From NCBI GenBank assembly GCA_030146875.1, contig JASLAX010000185.1, positions 1-37,085 on the forward strand: a DNA stretch of 37,085 bases. Direction: 5' to 3'. Below, in pieces: positions 15,800-23,000 of the stretch. Position numbers and translations under genes: made by a program. This DNA comes from Longimicrobiaceae bacterium (GTDB taxonomy: Bacteria > Gemmatimonadota > Gemmatimonadetes > Longimicrobiales > Longimicrobiaceae). The notes beneath the pieces were generated by a model. That model saw only the letters and a list, made by a program, of their open reading frames with translations, did no database searches and was not told the DNA's origin. Position 1 is the stretch's first letter. Every line of letters starts with the position of its first letter.

Positions 15800-17752
15800 A
15801 TGAGTGACCAGCAGCGAAACGCCCCCAGCGAGCAGGAGTCCCGGGAGGTCGCCGAGGCCGCGCGCGAGACCGAGTGGACCGCGCCCAGCTTCGTCCGCGA
15901 GCTCTTCCTCGGGAACTTCCGGCTCGACCTCATCCATCCGTATCCCCAGCAGAGCGCCGAGGACAAGCGGAAGACGGAGGCGTACCAGGCCAAGCTCCGG
16001 CCGTTCCTGGAGCAGAACGTGGACTCCGACGCCATCGACCGCAGCGGCGAGCTGCCGGAGGAGCTGGTGGACGGGCTGCGGGAGCTGGGCGCGTTCGGGC
16101 TCAAGATCCCCGAGGAGTACGGCGGCATCGGGCTGTCGCAGGTCGGCTACGGGCGCACCATCGGCATGGTCACCAGCATGGACGGCAACCTGACCGCCCT
16201 GCTCTCTGCGCACCAGTCCATCGGCGTGCCGCAGCCGCTGAAGATGTTCGGCACCCCGGAGCAGAAGAAGAAGTACCTGCCGCGGCTCGCCGCCGGCGCC
16301 ATCTCGGCCTTCGCGCTGACCGAGGCGGGGGTGGGCTCCGACCCCGCCGCGCTGGCGACGACGGCGACCCTGACCGACGACGGCGACGCGTGGGTGCTGA
16401 ACGGCGAGAAGCTCTGGTGCACCAACGGGACCCTGGCCGAGCTGCTGGTGGTGATGGCGCGCACGCCCAACAAGGTGAAGAACGGCAAGGAGATCCCGCA
16501 GATCACCGCCTTCATCGTGGAGACGGACTGGCCGGGCGTGGAGATCGTGCAGCGCTGCCGGTTCATGGGGCTCAAGGCGATCCAGAACGCCGTGATCCGC
16601 TTCACGAACGTGCGCGTGCCCAAGGAGAACGTGCTCTGGGGCGAGGGGAAGGGGCTGAAGCTGGCCCTGATCACCCTGAACACCGGCCGCCTGACGCTGC
16701 CCATGAGCGCGGCGTACGGGGCCAAGGTGGCGGTGGAGGTCTCCCGGAAGTGGGCCGCCGACCGCGTGCAGTGGGGCGCGGCCATCGGCAAGCACGACGC
16801 GGTGGCGCAGATGCTCGGCGGGATGGCCGCGGACACGTTCGCCATCGAGTCCATGGCCGAGCTCTCCTCGGCGCTGGCCGACCAGGCGCGCAACGACATC
16901 CGCCTGGAGGCGGCGATCGCCAAGCTGTGGACGACGGAGATCGGCTGGCGGATCGTGGACGACTGCCTGCAGATCCGCGGCGGCCGCGGCTACGAGACGG
17001 CCGACTCGCTGCGCGAGCGCGGCGAGGACCCCATCCCGGTGGAGCGGATGATGCGCGACTTCCGCATCAACCGGATCTTCGAGGGCTCCAGCGAGATCAT
17101 GCGCCTCTTCATCGCCCGCGAGGCCGTGGACACGCACCTGAGCGTGGCGGGCGACATCATCGACCCCACCGCCGGCGCGGGGAAGAAGGCGAGCGCCTTC
17201 GCCAAGGCGGGGGCGTTCTACGCCACCTGGCTGCCCAAGCAGTTCGTGGGCAAGGGCATGCTCCCGTCGTACGGCGAGTTCGGGGAGCTGGCCACGCACC
17301 TGCGCTTCGTGGAGCGCACGTCGCGCCGGCTGGCCCGCAACATGTTCCGCGCGATGGGGCAGTACCAGGCCAAGCTGGAGCGGAAGCAGGCGCTGCTGGG
17401 CCGCTTCGTGGACATCGGCGCGGAGCTGTACGCCATGTCGGCGGCCGTGGTCCGGGCGCAGTCGCTGGCCAAGGAGCACCCGGACGCGGTGCAGCTCGCC
17501 GACGTGTTCTGCAGCCGCTCGCGCGTTCGCGTCAAGCAGCTCTTCAGCGAGCTGTGGGACAACGCCGACGACAGCACCTACCGCCTGGCCCAGGACGTCC
17601 TGAAGGGCAAGTACGGCTGGCTCGAGGACGGAGCCATCTCGGCCCACCGCGAGCCGGGCACCCGGGTCCCGACCACCGGCGGCGCGGCGGTCCCGCCCGC
17701 GCGGCGCGAGTCCGAGAACCGCGTCGCCACGGAGATCGGCGCGACCGGCTGA
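15800..17752 (+). CDS. Long-form (VLCAD/ACAD9-like) acyl-CoA dehydrogenase
   Basis: This 650-aa FAD enzyme carries out the first dehydrogenation of fatty acyl-CoA beta-oxidation. Residues 30-480 hold the acyl-CoA dehydrogenase N-terminal, middle and C-terminal domains: EEYGGIGLSQVGYGR, FALTEAGVGSDPAA (flavin/substrate loop), GLKAIQNAVIRF and GGRGYETADSL. The catalytic Glu is E428 in INRIFEGSSEIMRLF. A further helical domain of about 150 residues at the C-terminus is typical of the very-long-chain branch, which is usually a homodimer. ATG 15800 has GAGG nine bases upstream; an earlier in-frame ATG at 15761 lies in the leader. It stands alone between two terminators with no electron-transfer flavoprotein genes nearby. 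Confidence 0.9.
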   Translation: MSDQQRNAPSEQESREVAEAARETEWTAPSFVRELFLGNFRLDLIHPYPQQSAEDKRKTEAYQAKLRPFLEQNVDSDAIDRSGELPEELVDGLRELGAFGLKIPEEYGGIGLSQVGYGRTIGMVTSMDGNLTALLSAHQSIGVPQPLKMFGTPEQKKKYLPRLAAGAISAFALTEAGVGSDPAALATTATLTDDGDAWVLNGEKLWCTNGTLAELLVVMARTPNKVKNGKEIPQITAFIVETDWPGVEIVQRCRFMGLKAIQNAVIRFTNVRVPKENVLWGEGKGLKLALITLNTGRLTLPMSAAYGAKVAVEVSRKWAADRVQWGAAIGKHDAVAQMLGGMAADTFAIESMAELSSALADQARNDIRLEAAIAKLWTTEIGWRIVDDCLQIRGGRGYETADSLRERGEDPIPVERMMRDFRINRIFEGSSEIMRLFIAREAVDTHLSVAGDIIDPTAGAGKKASAFAKAGAFYATWLPKQFVGKGMLPSYGEFGELATHLRFVERTSRRLARNMFRAMGQYQAKLERKQALLGRFVDIGAELYAMSAAVVRAQSLAKEHPDAVQLADVFCSRSRVRVKQLFSELWDNADDSTYRLAQDVLKGKYGWLEDGAISAHREPGTRVPTTGGAAVPPARRESENRVATEIGATG

Positions 17753-17777
17753 TCTCAGCCGGGTTCCCGATGAAGGG

Positions 17778-17816
17778 AGGGGGCGTCCCAGGCGGGGCGC
17801 CCCCTCTTCGTTTCCC
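17778..17816 (+). terminator. Terminator after the acyl-CoA dehydrogenase gene
   Basis: A 12-bp stem with one G-T pair (17778-17789 with 17794-17805), loop AGGC, is followed by CTTCGTTTCCC. It begins 26 bases past the stop codon. Confidence 0.75.
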
Positions 17817-17851
17817 TCGGCGGACGGCTCGCGCGGCGGGCTACGGGGCAG

Positions 17852-18075
17852 CACGCGGAGACGCGGAGAGCGCGGAGACGCGGAGAACGGCAACGGCGGG
17901 CCTCGCGCCCAGGCGCGGAGCGCGCGGAGGTGCGGGGGCGGAGGTCCCCCCGTGCCTCCTCCCCCTTCGCGGTGGCGACCTTGTTCGATGCAGGTGGGGG
18001 CGGCGTGGCGCTGGATCGTCGTGCACGAGGCGGCGGAGCACCTCCGCGTCTCCGCGTCCTCCGCGTCTCCGCGTG
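17852..18075. repeat. MITE/REP-like element with 35-bp terminal inverted repeats
   Basis: Two 35-base arms, 17852-17886 and 18041-18075, are inverted complements at 32 of 35 positions. Each arm is internally repetitive, built on CGCGGAGA/CGCGGAGG units. About 154 bases lie between them and include further GCGGAG units. There is no ORF of note inside and no clear target duplication at the ends. Similar GCGGAG/CTCCGC intergenic repeats are widespread in GC-rich bacteria. It sits between the end of the acyl-CoA dehydrogenase gene and the end of the convergent membrane-protein gene. Confidence 0.65.
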
Positions 18076-18116
18076 AAAGAGGTACACTCGGCGCGAGACG
18101 GGAGCCTGCCTGGCGT

Positions 18117-19067
18117 CTAGCGCCGACGGCCGCGGAGCAGAACAGCGACGGGGTAGGCCAGGAAGACCAGCACCAGGACACCCACCCCGGCCAGCCCCAG
18201 CGCGCGCCGGCGCAGCGGCCCCGTGACGTCGCGGTCCTCTCCCACCGCCATTACCAGCCACTCGACGGTGTCGGCCCGCACTCGGATGGGGGTCCACCCG
18301 TCGTCGTCTTCGTCCCGCAGGACGTTCAGGCCGCTGAAGAGCACGCGGGTGATGCGCCGTCCGGCCGTCTCGCGCGGGGAGCCGCGGACCACGGGCTCGC
18401 CCTTCTCCATCACTACGCGGCCGATCACGCCGACCGGAGTCCCGGGCCGGAAGGTGTGGACGTGCACGGGCCGGCTGGACCGATCGGGCGGAACCAGCGT
18501 CCATCCGTCGGCGATCTCCCGCCGCACCTCGTCCTCCAGCTCGCTGCGGTGCACCTGCCCACGCACGGTCTCCTTCGGCAGGTCCAGGTCCGCGCCCGCC
18601 GTACGCACCCGCACCTCCGCGCCGTCTTCGCGCAGCCGCAGCAGCGCGGGGCGCAGGTGGTCCGTGGTCGCCTTGCTGTCGTAGTGCCCCAGCCGCACCA
18701 CCTGCAGCGCCAGCGTCTGGCCTCGCAGCACCAGGCCGGGCTCGGCGGGCGCCGTTCCCTGCAGGCGCACGGGCCCGCCGCCGGCGTGTTCCGCGGCTTC
18801 GCCGAGCGGCGTCTCGGCGAGCGAGGCGGCCTGCCACGTCCGCCACGCCAGCTCGAAGCGGTCCTCCGCGAGCAGCAGGGTGAACGCCAGGATGCACGTG
18901 CCCCCCACCCAGCGCGGGTACGGCCCGCCCATCGCCGAGGCGACGATCGCCAGCGCCACCAGCGCGGAGTAGATGCTCACGCCCGGCACCACCAGCACCA
19001 GGATCACCGCCACGACGTAGAAGACGATCTCGCCCACCTTCAGGGGCTCGTCGGAATACGGCGTCAT
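18117..19067 (-). CDS. Predicted membrane protein of unknown function
   Basis: This 316-aa protein starts at ATG 19067 (MTPYSDEP). Two membrane segments lie near the N-terminus (about 12-45 and 52-68), a soluble domain spans roughly 75-285, and one membrane segment with a basic tail (LLRGRRR) lies at the C-terminus. The soluble part contains GQTLALQVVRLGHYD, FRPGTPVGVIGRVVMEKGEPV and a short run of acidic residues (RDEDDDGW). The segment ending GVIGRVVMEKGEPV vaguely recalls the GIDE/MULAN-type domain, but I would not assign it. Its ATG overlaps the TGA of a small upstream ORF (ATGA), and no Shine-Dalgarno is visible. It is divergent from the lanthipeptide precursor gene, so a link such as export or immunity is conceivable, but nothing in the sequence shows it. 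Confidence 0.65.
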   Translation of the reverse strand: MTPYSDEPLKVGEIVFYVVAVILVLVVPGVSIYSALVALAIVASAMGGPYPRWVGGTCILAFTLLLAEDRFELAWRTWQAASLAETPLGEAAEHAGGGPVRLQGTAPAEPGLVLRGQTLALQVVRLGHYDSKATTDHLRPALLRLREDGAEVRVRTAGADLDLPKETVRGQVHRSELEDEVRREIADGWTLVPPDRSSRPVHVHTFRPGTPVGVIGRVVMEKGEPVVRGSPRETAGRRITRVLFSGLNVLRDEDDDGWTPIRVRADTVEWLVMAVGEDRDVTGPLRRRALGLAGVGVLVLVFLAYPVAVLLRGRRR

Positions 19068-19192
19068 CGCGGGCCGGCGGCTCGAGTGGACGCGGGGATC
19101 GCGGCGGAGGCCTCCGCGGCCCTCGGTGGGGAGGTGAAGAGGAGATCGGTCGGGTCGAGGGGCGGGTGGTGCGCGTACGGAGACTCGTTCAT
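19064..19192 (-). CDS. Possible small ORF coupled to the membrane-protein gene
   Basis: ATG 19192 opens a 42-aa frame (MNESPYAHHPPLDPTDLLF...) that ends in a TGA overlapping the ATG of the next gene. It has no signal peptide or known motif. The overlap is the only support, and no Shine-Dalgarno precedes it. It may be chance. Confidence 0.28.
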   Translation of the reverse strand: MNESPYAHHPPLDPTDLLFTSPPRAAEASAAIPASTRAAGPR

Positions 19193-19423
19193 CGCGAGTG
19201 CGTGGAGGGGAAGGGCGGCCGGCGCGCGAATGGATGCGTCGCCGGCCGGCGCGGCGCAACAGCGATCGCCGCCTCCCCCGCCCGCCCCGCCTCCTCCCGC
19301 GACTCGTCCACCTCGCGCCGTAGCGGAATTTCGTCCGGGAAGACGGATGTCGGTCCACGTCCGCCCGTGCTCCACAGCCCCTGCTGCTCCTCCGGATGCG
19401 GAGGAACCGACGCTGCGGGGTTC
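19193..19423. other. Intergenic stretch, no gene seen
   Basis: No credible coding frame is seen. One inverted repeat pairs GGCCGGCG (19217-19224) with CGCCGGCC (19240-19247). The rest is unremarkable GC-rich spacer leading to the lanthipeptide promoter. Confidence 0.4.
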
Positions 19424-19453
19424 TTGACCGGTCCGCCGCCGGTGGCCTAAAGT
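19424..19453 (+). promoter_or_regulatory. Promoter of the lanthipeptide precursor gene
   Basis: TTGACC (19424-19429, 5 of 6 to consensus) and TAAAGT (19448-19453, 4 of 6) are separated by 18 bases, and the ATG follows 47 bases later. It is one of the better sigma-70-type promoters in the window. Confidence 0.55.
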
Positions 19454-19500
19454 TCACGCTCCTCCGATCCCCCTCCCCATCCTGCACCCGGTGACCACGG

Positions 19501-19788
19501 ATGAACAAGCTCAGGCTGGACCTGGACGCGCTGGCGGTGGAATCGTTCGACACCCGCGCGGGCACCGCGGGGCGCGGAACGGTGGGCGGCCACGCCGACG
19601 AAGCCGAAGCCTCGGGCGCGTACGAGACCGATCCCGAGTGGTCGCTGGTGACCGACTGCGTGACCATCGCGGAGCCCACCTGCCGGAGCTGCGCGCCGTG
19701 CACGCCCCCGCCGCCGCCCACCACCGTCGTGGTCACCGGCCACACCTGCGTCACCGGGTGCCTGGAGAACTGCGGCACCCTCGTCTGA
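19501..19788 (+). CDS. Pinensin-like lanthipeptide precursor (orphan)
   Basis: The 95-aa peptide opens with MNKLRLDLDALAVESFDT, matching the leader style of pinensin-family precursors (short basic start, LxLDxLxVESFxT). A Gly/Ala/Glu-rich spacer runs to about residue 48. The C-terminal part is Cys/Thr-rich with seven Cys: C53, C61, C64, C67, C83, C87 and C91, in CxxCxxC and CxxxCxxxC spacings around a poly-Pro run (69-73). Thr and Ser residues next to these Cys could be dehydrated and cyclised to (methyl)lanthionines. No lanthionine synthetase, protease or exporter gene is nearby, so modification would need enzymes encoded elsewhere. There is no clear Shine-Dalgarno before ATG 19501. The actual core boundaries are unknown. 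Confidence 0.72.
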   Translation: MNKLRLDLDALAVESFDTRAGTAGRGTVGGHADEAEASGAYETDPEWSLVTDCVTIAEPTCRSCAPCTPPPPPTTVVVTGHTCVTGCLENCGTLV

Positions 19789-19813
19789 CACTCGGTCGCA
19801 CCACGACGGAGCC

Positions 19814-19846
19814 GGGGCCGGCCACCCGGGGGGGGGGACCGGCCCC
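19814..19846 (+). terminator. Possible terminator after the precursor gene
   Basis: GGGGCCGG (19814-19821) pairs with CCGGCCCC (19839-19846) across a 17-base loop that contains a G-run. There is no T-tract, but the position, 26 bases past the stop, fits. Confidence 0.4.
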
Positions 19847-20000
19847 TGCGTCCTGCCGCTCCCCCGCACCTCCCGGCCCGAGGCCGAATCCGGCCGGTCG
19901 CTCCCTCGCGCCTTCCGCTGGAGGGCCGCCCGGCCCATATTTGAACCCCGGCACGCAACGCCGCCCGCGGGGTACCAGGCCGCGATCCACACCGCGTCAT

Positions 20001-20029
20001 CTTGCGCCAGGGTAAGCACTTGGCGCAAG
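20001..20029. promoter_or_regulatory. 9-bp inverted repeat upstream of dnaE
   Basis: CTTGCGCCA (20001-20009) and TGGCGCAAG (20021-20029) form a perfect inverted repeat with an 11-base spacer, ending 31 bases before the dnaE ATG. It could be an operator or a leader hairpin. A closely similar GGCGCAAGCC string lies upstream of rho (5684-5693). Confidence 0.4.
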
Positions 20030-20060
20030 CCTCCCGCGTTTCCCGCAGAGCCCGGAGCCG

Positions 20061-23000
20061 ATGTCCTTCGTCCACCTGCACTGCCACTCCGAGTACTCGC
20101 TCCTCGACGGAGCGAACCGCATCGGAGACCTGATCAAGCGCGCCGTGGAGTTCGAGCAGCCCGCCCTGGCGCTGACCGACCACGGGTGCATGTACGGCGC
20201 GTGGCTCTTCCAGGAGCAGGCGAAGAAGGCGGGCATCAAGCCCATCATCGGCATGGAGGCCTACGTGGCCCCCGGCTCGCGGCTGGAGAAGAGCAAGCAG
20301 AAGGGCGAGAAGGGCTACTACCACCTGGTGCTGCTCGCGCGCGACATCCAGGGGTACCGCAACCTCACTAAGCTCACCTCCATCGGCTACACCGAGGGCT
20401 TCTACGGCAAGCCGCGCATCGACCGCGAGGTGCTGGCCAGGCACTCCGAGGGGCTGATCGTCACCTCCGCCTGCCTGGCGGGCGAGGTGGCGCAGCACCT
20501 GATGGAGGACCGCTGGGCCGAGGCACGCGAGGCGGTGTCCTGGCACCAGGAGCTCTTCCGCGACAGCTACTACCTGGAGGTGCAGGGCCACGACTCCCAC
20601 GGCCAGAGCGAGCTTAACCGCAAGATCTTCCAGCTCGCGCAGGAGACCGGCGCCCCCGTGGTGGCGACGAACGACGCGCACTTCCTGCGCGCCGACGACC
20701 ACCAGGCGCACGACGTCCTCCTTTGCATCGGGCTGGGGAAGGACTTCTCCGACCCCAACCGGATGAAGTACGACGGCCAGCTCTACTTCAAGAGCGGCGA
20801 CGAGATGCGGGAGCGGTTCCCCGACCGGCCCGACGTGCTGGAGAACACGCTCCGCATCGCCGACGAGACCAACTGGTCCTATCCCAAGGGCTACTTCGTC
20901 CCCGCGTTCCCGGTCAAGGAGCAGGGATACGCGTCCGAGGCCGAGATGCTCCGCGCCTGGGTCTGGCGCGGCGCGCTGGAGAAGTACGCGCCCGACGCGC
21001 CCGCAGGATCCGACGCGCAGCAGGTGCTCTCGCGCGACCTGGTGGAGCGGATCGAGTACGAGCTGAGCGTGATCTGCAACCCGAAGATGGACTACTCCGG
21101 GTACTTCCTGATCACGGCGGACTTCATCGAGTGGGCGCGGAAGCAGGGAATTCCGGTGGGCCCGGGCCGCGGCTCGGCCGCGGGATCGATCGTGGCGTAC
21201 TGCACCGGCATCACCGACTGCTGCCCCATCAAGTTCGACCTGCTCTTCGAGCGCTTCCTGAACCCCGAGCGCGTGTCGATGCCCGACATCGACGTGGACT
21301 TCTGCTTCGAGCGCCGCGGCGAGGTGATCGAGTACGTCCGCGAGAAGTACGGGCGCGACGCCGTGGGGCAGATCATCACCTTCGGGACCATGAAGTCCCG
21401 CGCGGTGGTCAAGGACGTGGGGCGCACGCTCGGCTTCCTGCCGGCCGAGACCGACCGCCTGGCGAAGCTGATCCCCAACGGGCCGGCGTACTCGCTCACG
21501 GTGGAGGAGGCGGTCGAGAAGATCCCCGACGTGAAGGAGCTGTACGACCGCGAGGACCGCTACCGCGAGCTGCTCGACCACTCCATGCGTCTGGAAGGGC
21601 TCTCGCGCCACTCCTCCGTCCACGCCGCAGGCGTCGTGATCGCGCCGGGGCCGCTGGACGACTACGTCCCCGTCTGCACGCAGAGCACCAAGGGCTCGGG
21701 TGGCGGGTCCGGCGAGTCGGTCATCGTCACGCAGTACGACATGACCTGCCTGGAGAAGGCGGGGATGCTGAAGATGGACTTCCTGGGGCTCAAGACCCTG
21801 ACGGTCATCTTCGACGCCGTGCGCTTCATCCGCGACCGCCACGGCGCGCTCCGCCACCCCGGGACGGGGGTGGAGTACGACAAGGCCGAGACGATCCCGC
21901 TGGACGACCCCGAGGTGTACCGCATGCTGGCCCGCGGCGGCACGGCGGGCGTCTTCCAGTTCGAATCGGCGCTGGCGACGGAGAAGCTGCGGCAGATGAA
22001 GGCCGACCGCTTCGACGACCTGATCGCCGCCAACGCGCTGCTCCGCCCCGGCCCGCTGGACATGGGGATGGACGTGGTCTACATCCGCCGCAAGCTGGGG
22101 CAGGAGCAGGTGAAGTACCCGCACCCCGACCTGGCGGAGGTGCTGGAGCCCACCTACGGCGTGATCGTGTACCAGGAGCAGGTGATGCGCATCGCGCAGA
22201 TCCTGGCCGGCTTCTCCCTGGCCGAGGCCGACGTGCTCCGGAAGGCGGTGGGGAAGAAGGACGCCGAGCTGATCAAGAAGGAGCTGGGCGGCTTCGTGAA
22301 GCGCGCGGTGGAGAAGGGGCACGACGCCCGGGTGATCCAGGACCTGGCCGACCAGGTCGAGGCGTTCGGGCGCTACGGCTTCAACAAGTGCCTGCCCGGC
22401 GACACCGAGGTGCTGGACGCCGCCACCGGCCGCCTGGTGCGCATCGAGGAGCTCTACCACCGCCGCGCGACGCTCGGCGCCGTCGCCACCTGCGACGTGG
22501 ACGCGCTCAAGCTGGGGCGCGGCACGGTCTTGGACGTGATGTATAACGGCGTGAAGCCGGTCTATCGCCTGCGCACCGAGAGCGGCCGCGAGATCGAGGC
22601 GACGGACAACCACCCGTTCCTCACGTTCGACGGGTGGCGCCAGCTGGGCGAGCTGAAGCCCGGCGTGCACCTCGCCGTGCCGCGGACGCTGCCGGTGGAG
22701 GGGTCGGCGGAGTGGCCGGAGCACGAGGTGATCGCCCTGGGGCACCTCCTGGCCGAGGGCAACCTGTGCCACCCGCACTCGGTGTACTTCTACAACCAGG
22801 ATCCCGCCGAGATCGCGGACTACGTTGCCGCGGCCGAGGCGTTCGGCAACGTGCGCTGCACCTTTGGCGAGAAGGATGGCACCACGCACGTCTACGCCGC
22901 GCGCGAGGCCCGCGCCGCGCCGCCGGAGATCTTCACGTGGGCGGGACGGCTGGGGATGCTGGGGAAGACGGCGACGGCGAAGGAGGTCCCCGCCGACGCG

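Noticed and set aside
17852..18075. A CRISPR array, suggested by repeated GCGGAG units
   Set aside because: The repeats are very short, unevenly spaced and arranged as two inverted arms, with no spacer-like regularity and no cas genes.
19447..20028. A 193-codon minus-strand frame opposite the lanthipeptide gene
   Set aside because: It overlaps the precursor gene and its promoter, has no known motif and has shadow-type composition. The plus-strand leader sequence is a far better match to a known family.
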